Of a stretch of DNA of 64,000 bases, positions 22,701-36,449 are shown one piece after another (position 1 is the stretch's first letter; the number at the start of each line of letters is the position of its first letter). The DNA is taken from the NCBI GenBank assembly GCA_963680875.1, contig OY804589.1:19736413-19800412 (forward strand), in the 5' to 3' direction. Made by a program: the position numbers and the translations under genes. This DNA comes from Bathymodiolus brooksi (lineage: Eukaryota > Mollusca > Bivalvia > Mytilida > Modiolidae). The notes under the pieces were generated by a model. The model worked only from the letters and a program-made list of their open reading frames with translations. It was not told where the DNA came from and did not search any database.

Positions 22701-25700
22701 TGGTCAAAAAGGTCCTTTATATGTCTATTTGTATTAAGGCCAGTCATGGTCAATAATGCCTTTTATATGTCCTATTTATTTTAAGGAAATTCATGGTCAA
22801 TTAGGTCCTTTATATGTCATATTTATATTAAGGACAGTCATGGTCAATAAGGTATTTTATATGTCCTACTTGCATTAAGGACAGACATGGTCAATAAGGT
22901 CTTTTATATGTCATATTTGTATTAAGGAATGTCATGTTTAATAAGGTCTTTTATATGTCATATTTATATTAAGGACAGTCATGGTCAATAAGGTCTTTTA
23001 TATTTCCTATTTGTTTTAAGGAAAGTCATGGCAATGCGATTACTTAGTGGTCATGTTAGTATTTAGAACACTCCTGATCAATACTGTCATTTAGTAGTCA
23101 TGTTAGTATCAATGACAGTCATGGCAAAAAAGGTGCTTCAGTGGTGGTCATGTTAGTATCAAGGACAGTCATCGACAATAAGATTATTTAGTGGTCATAT
23201 TAGTATTTAGAACACTCATGATCAATAAGATCCTTTAGTGGTCATATTTGTATTAAGACAATCAGTGCCATTTAGTTCAATTAGAGGTCATGTTAGTATC
23301 AAGACCAGTCATGGTGAATAATGTCATTCGTATTAAGGACAGTCATGGTCAATAAGGTCTTTTATATGTCCTATATGTATTAAGGAAAGTCATGATCAAT
23401 AAGGTCTTTTATATGTCCTTCTTGCATTAAGGACAGTCATGGTCAATAAGGTATGTTATATATCCTACTTGTATTAAGGTAGGTCATGATCAATAAGGTC
23501 TGTTATATGTCATATTTGTATTAAGGAAATTCATGGTCAATAAGGTCCTTTATATGTCATATTTATATTAAGGACAGTCATGTTCAATAAGGTCATTTAT
23601 ATGTTCTATTTGTATTAAGGACAGTCATGGTCAATAAGGCCTTTTATTTGTCCTATTTGTTCTAAGGAAAGTCATGGTCAATATGGTCTTTTATATGTCA
23701 TATTTATATAAAGGACAGTCGTGGTCAATAAGGTATTTTATATGTCCTACTTGTATTAAGGACAGTCATGGTCAATATGGTCTTTTATATGTCATATTTC
23801 TATTAAGAAAAATCATGATCAATAAGGTCTTTTATATGTCCTACTTGCATTAAGGACAGTCATGGTCAATAAGGTATGTTATATATCTTACTTGTATTAA
23901 GGAAGGTCATGGTCAATAAGGTCTTTTATATGTCATATTTGTATTAAGGAAATTCATGTTCAATAAGGTCCTTTATATGTCATATTTATATTAAGGCCAG
24001 TCATGGTCAATAAGGTATTTTATATGTCCTACTTGTATTAAGGACAGTCATGGTCAATAAGGTCTTTTATATGTCATATTTCTATTTAGAAAAATCATGA
24101 TCAATAAGGTCTTTTATATGTCCTACTTGCATTAAGGACAGTCATGGTCAATAAGGTATGTTATATATCTTACTTGTATTAAGGAAGGTCATGGTCAATA
24201 AGGTCTTTTATATGTCATATTTGTATTAAGGAAATTCATGGTCAATAATGTCCTTTATATGTCGTATTTATATTAAGGACAGTCATGATCAATAAGGTCT
24301 TTTATATGTCATATTTGTATTACAGAAAGTCATGTTCAATAAGGTCCTTTATAGTTCATATTTATATTAAGGCCAGTCATGGTCAATGAGGTCTTTTATA
24401 TGTCCTACTTGTATTAAGAAAAGTCATGTCCAATAAGGTCCTTTATAGGTCATATTTGTATTAAGGACAATCATGGTCAATAAGGTCTTTTATATTTCCT
24501 ATTTGTATTAAGGACAGTCATGACAATATGATTACTTAGTGGTAATGTTAGTATTTAGAACACTCCTGATCAATACTGTCATTTACTGGTCATGTTACTA
24601 TCAAGGACAGTCATCGACAATAAGATTATTTATTGGTCATATTAGTATTTAGAACACTCATGATCAATAAGGTCCTTTAGTGGTCATATTTGTATTAAGA
24701 CAATCAGTGCCATTTAGGTCATTTAGAGGTCATGTTAGTATCAAGATCAGTCATGGTGAATAATGTCATTCGTATTAAGGACAGTCATGGTCAATAAGGC
24801 CTTTTATATGTCTTACTTTTATTAAGGACAGTCATATTCAATAAGGTCTTTTATATGTCCTACTTGCATTAAGGACAGTCATGGTCAATAAGATATGTTA
24901 TATATCCTACTTGTATTAAGGACAGTCATGGTCAATAAGGTTCTTTATATGTCCTATTTGTATTAAAGAAAGTCATGGTCAATAAGGTCCTTTATATGTC
25001 CTATATGTACTAAAGAAAGTCTTGGTGAATAAGGCACTTTATTTGTCCTATTTGTATTAAGGAAATTCATGGTCAAAAAAGTGCTTTATATATTCTAGTT
25101 GTATTAAAGACAGCCATGGTCAATACGGTCTTTCATATGTCCTACTTGTATTGAGGATTTTCATGGTCAATAAGGCCTTTTATATGTCATAGTTTTATCA
25201 AGAAAAGTCATGGTCAATAATGTCTTTTATATGTCCTATTTGTATTAAGGAAAGTCATGGTCAATAAGGTCTTTTATATGTCCTACTTGCATTAAGGACA
25301 GTCATGGTCAATAAGGTATTTTATATGTCCTACTTGTATTAAGGACATTCATTGTCAATAATGTTCCTTATATGTCATATTTGTATTAAGGAAAGTCATT
25401 GTCAAAAGTGCTTTATATATCCTAGTTGTATTAAGGACAGCCATGGTCAATAAGGTCTTTTATTTGTCATACCTTTATTAAGAACATTCATGGTCTATAA
25501 GGTCTTTTGTATGTTATATTTGTATTAAGGAAAGTCATTGTCAATAAGGACTTTTATTTGTCCTATTTGTATTAATGAACGACATGGTAAATGAGGTCTT
25601 TTATATGTCCTACTTGTATTAATGAAAGTCAAGGTCAATAAGGTATTTTATATGTCCTACTTTTATTAAGGACAGTCATGGTCTATAAGGTCTTTTATAT

Positions 25701-26560
25701 GTCCCATTTGTATTAAGGAATGTCATTCTCAATAAGATTTCTATATGATCTACCTGTATTAAGGAAATGCATGGTCAATAAGGTTTAATATATGTCCTAA
25801 CTGAAATAAGACCAGTCATGGTGAATACAGTCATTCGCATTAAGGACAGTCATTGTCAATGAGGTCTTTTATATGTCCTATTTGTATTAAGGAAAGTCAT
25901 GGTGAATAAGGTTTTTCATATGTCCTATTTGCATTAAGGACAGTCATGGTCAATACGGTCCTTTGTATGTGCTATTTGTATTAAGGAATGTCATGGTCAA
26001 TAAGGTCCTTTATATGTCCTATTTGTATTAAGGACAGTCATGGTCAATAAGGTCCTTTATATGTCCCATTTGAATTAAGGAAAATCACGGTGAAGAAGGT
26101 TTTTCATATGCCCTATTTGTATTAAGGAAAGTCATGGTCAATAGGGTCATTTTTATGTCCTATTTGTATTATGGAAAGTCATGGTCAATAAGGTTTTTTT
26201 ATTTGTCATATATGTATTAAGGACAGTCATAGTCAATAAGGTACTTTATATGTCCTATTTGTATTATGAAATGTCATGGTCAATTAGATAATTTATATGT
26301 CCTACTTGTATTAAGGACAATCATGGTTAATTATGTCATTCAGAGCTCATGTTAGTATTATGACCAGTCATGCAGAATAAAGTCATTCGCATTAAGGACA
26401 GTCATTGTCAATAAGGTACTTTATATGTTCTATTTGTATTAAGGAAAGTCATGGTCAATACTGTCATTTAGTGGTCATGTTAGTGCTAAGGAAAGTATTG
26501 CTTGATATGGTCCTTAAGTGGTAATTTTACTATGAAGGATAGTTATGGTAGATTAGGTGG
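19727..26560. repeat. 47-bp minisatellite, about 145 units, in an Ig intron
   Basis: The unit theme is TTAAGGACAGTCATGGTCAA, then TAAGGTCTTTTATATGTCCT, then ACTTGTA. Unit starts at 20351 and 20398 give 47 bp. A second unit type (AGTGGTCATGTTAGTATTTA, then GAACACTCATGATCAATAC) is interspersed in blocks. The array fills most of the intron between the Ig exons at 27.3 and 19.5 kb. There is no coding potential, because 47 is not a multiple of three and stops are frequent. Confidence 0.95.
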
Positions 26561-27163
26561 TGAAATCTTGATGAAAAGATGATTCTCATAGACGGTGTAA
26601 ATATCTGCAAATAAATGTGCCTACCTGTAGCGCACGTCATACGTACATTGTACACTTCGTGAAACTGCATTCAGATGAACAATTTGAATAAACACCACAC
26701 CTTTCTGATAGTATATACAAACCGTATATCCATAGTCAGTCATATCATCAAAGTTGCGTTCCACTTTACATAAACGTGATTAAGTGTTTTTAAGTTATGA
26801 ACAGACTCACAGAGTTTCCAGCTTTTATACTGAAACGTCGTTAGAAAAATACATGATGCTAAATTCACTTAGCAATCATTTAAATGTTTCATCTTTTGAT
26901 TTGCTATACTCAATGAAAACAAAGCTACATGTATAATTTCGTAACGTAACAAAAAATGGAAAATATTACGGAGGATAGTAGAACACTGTATTGCATATGT
27001 AGAACATTGTGTAAAATTGCACATTACACTGAGATCGGAAAGCAACATACACAATATAACATTTTATATCTCATTCTTTCTGAAATATTTGCCGAGCTTC
27101 ATCTTAATGCATATGCATGTATTGGTTTCGTTTGACTGCACTTTTCTAATTTACTTTGCGTAC
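26561..27163. other. Intron between array and Ig exon 2; no gene recognised
   Basis: AT-rich, with one short minus-strand frame (26869-27054) lacking any family signature. Confidence 0.45.
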
Positions 27164-27391
27164 CTCTAAAGACAATATTCATTTGCATTTGTTGATTACC
27201 AGTTCTACATAAATAAGTACCACCGTCATGTGGATCAACATTATAGATAGCCAGATATCCAGTATTCACATTCCCGTATTTAGCACCTTGTTCTAGTATA
27301 GACCAATAAGAGTGATTCGATATCAGCCATGTGAAAGACGAGCCTTGTAGTGGACATGTTAATGTAGCTGTACTTCCTTCTATTGCTATCA
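27164..27391 (-). CDS. Ig-domain exon 2
   Basis: This 228-nt exon has a TTTCAG acceptor and a GTACGC donor, with phase 1 at both ends. It encodes about 76 residues: IAIEGSTATLTCPL with the first cysteine, W in FTWLI, KYGNVNTGYLAIYNVDP, and DGGTYLC with the second cysteine. This is a compact Ig fold (V- or I-set-like) whose closest visible relatives are the two other Ig exons of this gene, sharing the KYGNV and IYNV blocks. It is probably extracellular, with a disulfide between the two cysteines. A 7.5-kb intron, mostly minisatellite, separates it from the next Ig exon. Confidence 0.85.
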
Positions 27392-28389
27392 CTGAAATTA
27401 GATTAAAAAGTGATTCACAAACTCTACATAGAAAACATTATTATACATGCTATAACCCGGATGTTGCTGTCTCCAGTTATTAAAAACCATATTTCTATAT
27501 TTGGTATTAGAATGGGCAAATCAAATTATTATCTTTTGTATCTTCGATATAGATAATACTAAAAATGATATAATCTTTCAAACATTTTTTTTCAGAAAAT
27601 ATCAACACCTTGTTATTCGGTACAGATGACGCAATATTGTATTGGGAATTATATTATTTTTCGAAGATGACCATTGTTTCACTATTGAGTCGCACGATGG
27701 CCTTGTGTACTTTTTTGATGTTTGAGGCCATCAACTATCTTTATATTAAATATGCATGTAGCATGTACGGCGACTTCTGTGTCACGATGATTAAATATAC
27801 TTTCTATGAAGTTCAAGATTGGATCGTTCTGTATGACATCCTGCTCACCAAGTTATATGTAAGTGTTGACGAAACACTGGCATGATCGCATCTTGTTCAC
27901 TAAGAAGTGTTGAACCCATAAACTATAATACATATCTAGTGGACCCATACAACTATAAAACATACAGTGAAGTATAATTTGTTTCTATTTTATTTGGAAT
28001 GTTGCAATTAAGCATAACAATATTGCAGATATCCATTACCGAACTTTATGTTTTGCATGTATAATATTGTTGAACTGCAAATTACCCCGAGATAAACAGA
28101 AACAGCGTATACTCTGAGTCCCGCTTTCCAAATGCTATGTAATTCATAGTTTCTGTAAAAATCCGTTTGCTAACAATAGACAACTTTTTAATTGCATCCG
28201 ATTACAGGACATTTATAATACAAACATATCAAAAACGTTTTGTTAATGATTTCGCTGAGATAGAGCGACATGGTAAATACAGTCTGTGCACGAACATTCA
28301 CTTTGTTATTTGTTCTGTTATGTTTGCGGTTTACTTCTTAATGCATATTGCTTTCGCTGGACTTCCCTTGTCTTATCTACTTTACTTAC
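27392..28389. other. Intron between Ig exons 1 and 2; no gene recognised
   Basis: Plus-strand frames at 27610-27885 and 28167-28448 are open for about 90 codons but carry no recognisable domain. The second overlaps the Ig exon on the other strand. Confidence 0.4.
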
Positions 28390-28622
28390 CTATAACAGTA
28401 ACTTGTATAATGGTATATCCTTGTCGTGAATCAACTCTGCAAAGATAATTACCGTCGTCACCTGGGTCAACATTATATATAATCAGAGATGCAGTATTCA
28501 CATTCCCGTATTTATCTCCTTGCTGAAGTGTAGACCAATTATAATTCACCAACTGTTGCCATTGGAAGACGACCCTTCCGATGGACATGTTAATGTAGTA
28601 GTACCTCCTGATATGGCTTCCA
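28390..28622 (-). pseudogene. Ig-domain exon 1, frameshifted
   Basis: The minus-strand exon opens after a TTTCAG acceptor and closes at a GTAAGT donor. Its start encodes VEAISGG..TLTCP, with the first Ig cysteine, and its end encodes KYGNVNTASLIIYNVDP..GNYLC, with the second cysteine and the D-x-G-x-Y-x-C motif of Ig domains. The two halves lie in different frames, with a shift near 28565-28580. The length is 233 nt, one short of a multiple of three, while the neighbouring Ig exons are 228 and 231 nt with phase 1-1 borders. One missing base (or a sequencing error) explains this. If it is real, transcripts including this exon are out of frame. Confidence 0.75.
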
Positions 28623-29292
28623 CTGAAATAAGTTCAAATTTGTTAAGCAGTAAATTATAAGTATCATTTACTTCCAGAAAAAACAAATGACATTTCAAAA
28701 ATAAATAAACAAAACAATGCGGGAATGACTAAAGAATGTTTTCTCGTGTTTATCTATGCAGTTATACAGAGGATAAATGGCACAAGTACCAACATTAATA
28801 TTATATGAAAGTTTGGCAAGCAGTGTTTTGTCGTTTCTCACCATCTTTTCATATTTGTATGAAACGAAATAAACAACTAATTGATAAATAATGTTGTAAT
28901 GATTGTAACAAAAATATATTACACAAGACTTATTTATTTGTTTTTGAGATTGTGCAAGTATTGTCCTATGTATGTAACAGTGTCCATACATATTTGTGAC
29001 AATATCTACGCAATTTGCTTTCTCAAAAGAAATTGTTTTAACTGAAAACAAAAACGTTTGATAAACCTTCATTTCTTTTGGTTCTAGATGTCCTTCTTGA
29101 GGAATTCCCGATTTAACGCCAACAAAAAGAAGCAGAAAATTTTCGAGATTTTTGTCGACCGCTTTAAACAGTCATCTTTCGACCTGTCAACTATATGATA
29201 ATACTATCATTTGTATACATGCGTACATATATGGGATAATTGTTTATAGGTCTTAGCCTTTGATAAGTCATGCTTACTACCAGATAGGTATA
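28623..29292. other. Upstream flank of Ig exon 1; no exon recognised
   Basis: The signal-peptide exon of gene copy 1 might lie here or inside A'. A minus-strand frame at 28695-29072 is open for 125 codons, but its composition and lack of motifs argue against it. Confidence 0.4.
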
Positions 29293-32200
29293 CACATTTG
29301 AATCTACTTTGCAAACTCCGACACGTTAAAGAATGTGGAAATTAAGCTCCGTCAGAAGTCGATTCTATATTGCTATGCTTTTCACGTAGTAAAGAGGCGT
29401 AAGTTGCCATCCACTTTCTGATATGTTGTGCATGCAGGTCTGACATCAATCTGGAGATGAGCAGGTTCAAATAACTTTATATATAAATTGATAACTGACT
29501 GAAAAGGTGGCAAATTATCATTATCTTTAGTACACACAAGTAAGCATTAAAGCGTTAACGTTGTACATCAGATTCATAGAATGTGATCACACTTGTTCAC
29601 ATATGGAATGCTTATATTAATTGTTTAACACATAGAAGAAATTTTGCTTCGCTTGGAAGAGTTACTATAATTCGATACAGTGTTGGTATGCATTTCTGCA
29701 TGCTGCACTTATTATGCTGTGCTGATCAGTCGTGCTGTACGGACACAAGGATGAATGAAAATTAGAGTCATCAAATCAGTTCAGCTTTACAAATTAAGAT
29801 TTGAAAAGCGGTAATTTGATTGACCAAGCAATGATCATCTGAATGAGACCCTTTATGTCAGTTACATGATCTTGATGTTAGAACTTTGGGTACAAATTAA
29901 ACAAATATTATCAACGTATGATATCATAAGTGTAATTGTATGCCGTTATATAAAATTATATGACGGTTTAAGTTAAAGATTGAAGAAACTATAAGCATTG
30001 AACAGCTACGAATTCAAATGAAAGGTTTTAAAAAGCTGTACATGTATATTTTACAAAATTTTAAGTTACAAATACTTTTCTTTCTAAATAACCACTTACC
30101 AGCGTTTGATGAACCAACTTTGAAAACCAGTATTAAAATAAGCCTCAACATTTTAATATTTAACTCAGTTCTGAAACCTTAACACGAAGTAGATACCTGT
30201 TTACAATTTAAATACTGGTCTACTAGACCGTGCAGTTCCACACAATATATATACTATATTCAACCGATTATTGTTTTGCCTTTAGAAAATATTATAACAA
30301 GTTTGTTTATTTAATCGTGTTGCGATCAGGTAATATTATCACTCTCCTTTTGGTACCTCTTTACGTTTTGTTTCTTTGATTTTGTGCATATCTAATACAC
30401 TTTCTGTGTTGCTTTACTCGGTCAAATGATAAACTATATATCTGGCTGACACCCTCCCCCCTCCCATATTTGGTGGTTTAAATGTGTATGTTTGTTATTT
30501 TGAAATATTTGACATTTATAACAATATCACTTTTCTCAATGCACAGACACTTGCTTCATGAATTACAGACTAATTATCTACACGATTTCTTTTTTCCATC
30601 TGTCATTACATTTTAATAGATAAATGGGGCAGTCGTGGTCGTGTGCGTATGGTAGTTGGATTTAGAACTACCTTATTACCACTAAAGTTGTGAGTTCGAA
30701 TCCCTCTAATGGCTAGGTGTACTCGATATAAAATTATATGACAAACTTTTCAGTGACTAGCAATAGGTCCGTGGTTAAACACCATAACCCTATCCCTAAC
30801 CCTAATAGAAATAAATTGAATACCGTAAATATATATTCTATGATCTTCTATTCAGAAGGAATATGTTGACACTTTTTTTACTGATTTATTTTGTCAGATA
30901 CTAGATCTGTCTGATTGGCAAAAAATCCAATCATGTTAAACCCGGTGTCGGATGAATCTGAGCTACAATAAAATCAAGCTACTTTTTGTCATTTGGAATG
31001 AAATTTTCCTAAACCACAGAGTTGTTCCAAATAATAGCCATGACACTTTGCTATCTCAACAATACTTTAAAAATACTATTCCAGTTATTCCCCTTTTGCC
31101 AAGTTCTGATAAATTAATAGAAGTCTAGAAAACAAATACGCCCGCATGATTTAAGTCTTTTCCATATACAATTGGTGAATGAAATGGGGGTGGGTTGGGG
31201 AAGAGAAGAAGTAAGTGACGAGATCTAATTTTAATCAGATAGATTCATTCCCGAAATGGATATATCAATCTCTTGTTCATTTACATCTGGATAAAAATCC
31301 ATTATTTCATTTATGATAATAGATTTACAAATCTAAATACATTCAAGTCTAATAAAAGTTATAAAAATATAGAGATATATATATTTGAAAACGAATTTAA
31401 ATAAATTGCTATTATGAAATAGATAATGTATTTTCTGTTTTCCAACACATTCGAACGTAACAATAAGGTTAGTTATCATAATAAACAAGCAATACAGAGT
31501 TACGATGGTGTAATGGTTAGCGTAATCGTATCAAGTGCGTAGATCTACGTGGGTACATCGTGTGTTCGATAGACATGGGGTCAAACTAAAGACTGCAAAA
31601 GTGATATAAACACATAGCGCTAAGGAATAAAGATAAAGACTAGTTGGTTCGGAGTCGGTATACTGTGCCCAATGGAGTGACATATTCTACGTACATTGTT
31701 GTTCTAATGAGTTATCACTATAAACATTTGAATCTACTTTGCAAACTCTGACACGTTAATAAATGTGAAAGCTAAGCTCCGTCAGACGTCGATTCTATAT
31801 TTCTATGCTTTTCACATAGTAAAGAGGCGTAAGTTCCACCCCTGTATGATATGTCGTGCATGCAAATCTCACATAAATCCGGAGAGGAGCAGGTTCAAAT
31901 AACTTTATATATAATATAAATTTATAGCTGACTGAAAAGGTGGCAAATTATCATTTTCTTTAGTACACACAAGTAAGCATTAAAACATTAACGTTGTACA
32001 TCGGATTCATAGAATGTGATCAAATTTGTTCACATATGGAATGCTTATATTAATTGTTAAACTCATAGAAGAAATTTTGCTTCGCTTGGAAGAGTTACTA
32101 TAATTCGATACACTGTTGGTATGTATTTCTGCATACTGCACTTATTATGCTGTGCAGATCATTCGTGCTGTACTGACACATGGATCAATGACAATTAGAG

Positions 32201-34161
32201 TCATCAAATCAGTTCAGCTTAAGATTAAGATTTGAAAAGCGGTAATTTGATTGGCAAGGCAAAGGTCATCTGAATGAGACCCTTTATGTCAGCTACATGA
32301 TCTTGATGTTAGAACATGGGGTACAAATTAAATAAATATTACCAACGTATGATATCATAAGTGTAATGTTTTGACGTTATCTAAAATTACATGACGGTTT
32401 AAGTTAAAGATTGAAGAAACTATAAGCATTGAACAGCTAAGAATTCAAATGAAAGGTTTTAAGAAGCTGTACATGTCTTTGGGGATATGCTGTTTGTGTT
32501 TATATTACACACTATTTGATAAATTACAAATTTTAAGCTACAAATACTTTTCTTTCTAAATAACCACTTATCATCGATTGATGAGCAAACTTTGAAAACT
32601 AGTAATAAAATTAGTCCTAACATTTTAATATTTTAGTCAGTTCTGAAACCTTAACACGGAAGTAGATACCTGTTTGCAATTTAAATACTTGTCTACTAGA
32701 CCGTACAGTTCCACACAATATATATACTATATTCAATTGATTATTTGTTTGCCCTTAGAAAATATTAAAACCAGTTTGTTTATTTAATCGTGTCGCGATC
32801 AGGTAATGTTTATGTTTTGTTTCTTTGATGTTGTGTATATCTAATACACTTTCTTTGTTGCTTTACTCGGTCAAATGATAAACTATATATCTGGCTGACA
32901 CCCTCCCCCCTCATTTTTGGTTGCTTAAATATGTATATTTGTTATTTTGTAATATTTGACATTTATTATAACAATATCAGTTTACTCAATGCAACTGATA
33001 TTTACCTCATGAATTACAGACTAATTATCTACATGCTTTCTTTTTCTCATCTGTCATTACATTTTAATAGAAAAAATAGGGACAGTCGTGGTTGTGATCG
33101 TATAATAGTTGGATTTAGAACTACTTTATTACCACTAAAGTTGTTAGTTCGAATCCCTCTAATGGCGAGGTGTACTCGATACAAAATTATATTCAGTGAC
33201 TTGCAATAGTTCCGTGGTTAAACACCATAATCCTAACCCTAATCCTAATAGAAATAAATTGAATACCGTAAATATATATTCTATGATCTTCTATTCAGAA
33301 GGAATATGTTGGCACTTTTTTACTGATTTATTTTGTCAGATACTAGTACGATGACATCTGTCTAATTGGCAAAAAATCCAATCATGTTACACCCTGTGTC
33401 GGACGAATCTAAGCTACAATAAAATCAAGCTACTTTTGTCATTTGGAATGAAATTTTCCTAAACCACAGAGTTGTTCCAAATGATAGCCATGAACATTTG
33501 CTATCTCAAAAATACTTTAAAAATACTATTCCAGTTATTCCCCTTTTGCCAAGTTCTGATAAATTAATATAAGTCTAGAAAACAAATACAAAAAAAAACA
33601 AAAAAAATGATATAAGTCTTTTCCAGATATAATTTGTGAATGAAATGGGGGTGGGTTGGGGAAGAGAAGAAGTATCATCCCCGAAATAGATATACCAATC
33701 TCCTGTTCATTTACATCTGGATAACAATCCATTATTTTATTTATTATAATAGATTTACAAATCTAAATACATTCAAGTCTAATAAAAGTTATAAAAATAT
33801 AGAGATATATATATCTGAAAACGAATTTAAATAAATTGCTATTATGAACTAAATAATACATTGTCTGTTTTCCGACATATTCGAACGTATCAAGAAGGTT
33901 AGTTTTCATAATAAACAATCTATACAGAGTTACGATGGTGTAATGGTTAGTGTAATCGTATCAAGTGCCGTAGATATACGTGGGTAGATCGTGTGTTCGA
34001 GACATCGGGTCAAACGAAAGACTATAAAAGTGATATAAACACATAGCGTAAAAGAATGAAGGCAAAGACTAGTTGGTTCGGAGTCGGTATACCGTGCCCA
34101 ATGGAGCGACATATTCTACGTACATTGTTGTTCTAATGAGTTAGCACTATTAAAATTCAAC
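29293..34161. repeat. 2.45-kb tandem unit in block A' (three partial or full copies)
   Basis: The order is a partial unit 29293-30571, a full unit 30572-33022 and a partial unit 33023-34161. The first is visibly more diverged from the second than block A is from A', so the unit array is older than the A/A' copying. Confidence 0.85.
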
Positions 34162-34277
34162 TCTGTTGGTCTAGTACAAAGTGGATAGCACCATCTCATA
34201 AGCAAAATGAATATGGTCATTCCACGATAGAGCTGAACTAAACGTCGCTTAAAGTTAAACAACATTCACTCATTTAC
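33931..34277 (+). repeat. tRNA-derived SINE, near full length (block A')
   Basis: Counterpart of 3360-3706 in block A'. A truncated sister lies at 31500-31717. Confidence 0.8.
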
Positions 34278-34709
34278 GTCTTTGAAACGATTCAGTCAAA
34301 ATATCGGTATACTGGTATAAAAATAACAACTACTTGTTAGGTTCAGGGTGGGTTTTTATTAGCTTTATTTAATTTTAGCTGCAAGCTTGCTATAAGAGTT
34401 CTTAATTTGTGTTTTATTACTCTTCGTCATTTAATGTTTTTTGGGGATTTTCATTCATTTGACTTCAATCCTCACTGATGAGACATAAGTTGTTGAAATC
34501 CGCATATGGTGCAATAATTCAACGTTTGTATGTTCCGAAATTAATGGGTCGATAGCACTGTTGGTGCATGAACTATTAGTTCCGTGATAGCATCACCAGC
34601 CCAGTAACTACCAATTTTAAGAAATTGTCATCATATTATATTTTATATGAATTAAAACATTCATTAGATGATGTTGGCCTTATTTTCTAGACATGTTGTT
34701 TTTTAATAT

Positions 34710-35810
34710 CCTTAACAATTTGCTACATTTTTGATTTGTTGCATTAAAATACAAACTACCTTATATCCTTCCTTTGTATCTATGTAATGTATATAATACA
34801 TATATGAATTTTACATTATCCACGAAATGGTACTACCTTACTCCTATTCGTTGTACGAAACAGGTATCACAAAGTTATCAATAAAAATAAACTACTTTAA
34901 ATCTCTCAAACTCGTGTCATATGTATCAGAAGGTTAGCCTTGAAAATGACTTATTTACATCTCTCCAGTAAATGGCATACGCATACTATTTGTATCCATG
35001 GAAATAAACTACCTTACGTCTCTTCATTGTATGATATCTATATATATCATATATATAGTTTCAGAAGGTTGCCCATGATAATAAGCTATCTTATGTCTCG
35101 CCAGCGTGAGATTCACTATTCAGGTAACAAAATGTTGTTAGTGAAAACTTACATCTCTCCAGTGTTTCACATAGGTATCAGAAAGTGATAATAAGCTACT
35201 CAAAATGATGCCGGTGTGTGATTCAGGTAGCGAAATTGTATTCATGAAAATAAGTTACATTGAATCTGCTCATGGTATGACGTAGGTATCAAAGTGTTAT
35301 CCGTGAAAATAAACTACCTTGCATTACTCATGTGTGTGCTATTGGTATGAAAGTAATATTCATGAAAATTAGCTACCTGACAATCCTTTATTACATGCTA
35401 TAGATAGAAATCATGATTTCCCCTAATTCTCTTCATTGTAAGATTATCTATGAAAATAAGCTGCATTATGTCTCCCTAGTCTGTGACATTGGCATCAAAG
35501 GGTCATCCATGAACATATGCTACATGATAGTCCTTCATTACATGGTATAAGTATCATAATATTTTCCAAGTAAATATGCTACCTTACATTTTTTTCATTT
35601 TCTGATATAGTCATCAAAGCGTTATACATGAAAATATACAATCCTACAACACCCCCTCCCAATATTTCATACATGTACCATCAAAATAAGCTGAACTACC
35701 TTACACCTCTCCAAATTGTGATATTGGTATGAGATTGTTATCCATTAAAATAAGCTACCTTACATCTTCCAAGCATGTGGCATTGATATCAGAAGGTTGT
35801 CCATGAAAAC
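34710..35810. repeat. Degenerate minisatellite, about 60-70 bp unit (block A')
   Basis: Copy of 4140-5240 in A' with near-identical bases. Confidence 0.75.
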
Positions 35811-36293
35811 TAAGACAAAAGATGTAACATCTACGTCTCTACTCAATATAGTTAGTTAGTGGAAAGTTTGTTTTTCTTCAGGTATAAATTTCCTATTTGA
35901 AGATGCAACCATTTCAGTTCATTCTCGATGGATCTTTCTAACTGTTCTTCATCTTATGGATAAATACATGCATAATTTATAAATTGTATGTTGTTTTCAT
36001 CTGTTTGAATTGAAATTTAATCTGACCCATATGAGTGCCGAGTGAGATGGTTGACCATAACTTTTATTCTGCAGAGAATATACAGATGGAAGCCTTTAAA
36101 TAAACAGAACTGGAACAATATTTCTCCCATTATTACGGCGTTTTAATCCGCTGAACAAGTGGTGGAAAAATATGTTATCCTCTAGAGGATTACAATGTCT
36201 CGTGCCTTTCCCCGTGTCTTAGCAACATAATTATGTAGATGTCCGCCAAAGGATTTTGAAATAAAGTTCGTGTTGAATAATGGGAGAAACAAA

Positions 36294-36449
36294 TTCTCCT
36301 TCAGTTGCCCATGTGGGTTACGATATTTCTCCACTCTCGAGAGTTAAATTTAAAATTTTAACCACTCTCCTGACGGCTTGTGGTTAAAATTTTTAATTTA
36401 ACTCTCTTGAGTGGAGGAATATCGTAAAATACCGGCAACTGAAGGAGAA
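36294..36449. repeat. Long imperfect palindrome (block A')
   Basis: Counterpart of 5724-5879. One A to T change lies in the right arm. Confidence 0.8.

Larger units (their letters stand above)
10741..28622 (-). other. Gene copy 1: modular Ig-TSP1-TM cell-surface protein, partial
   Basis: Seven exon-like blocks lie on the minus strand in the order Ig, Ig, Ig, TSP1, TSP1, half TSP1, TM. Each intact one has an AG acceptor, a GT donor and phase-1 borders at both ends, so they read as one modular gene. The predicted product has an extracellular part of three Ig domains and several TSP1 domains, followed by one membrane span with a basic stop-transfer tail. No signal-peptide exon or cytoplasmic exon was recognised, so the model is incomplete at both ends. 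The first Ig exon has a one-base frameshift and one TSP1 exon is cut by a transposon, so this copy may be impaired or may splice around both. Joining the exons into one transcript is inference; the individual exons are seen directly. Confidence 0.6.

Noticed and set aside
19727..26560. Regular direct repeats as a possible CRISPR array
   Set aside because: Units are contiguous, variable and without unique spacers, and the window is clearly eukaryotic. It is a minisatellite.
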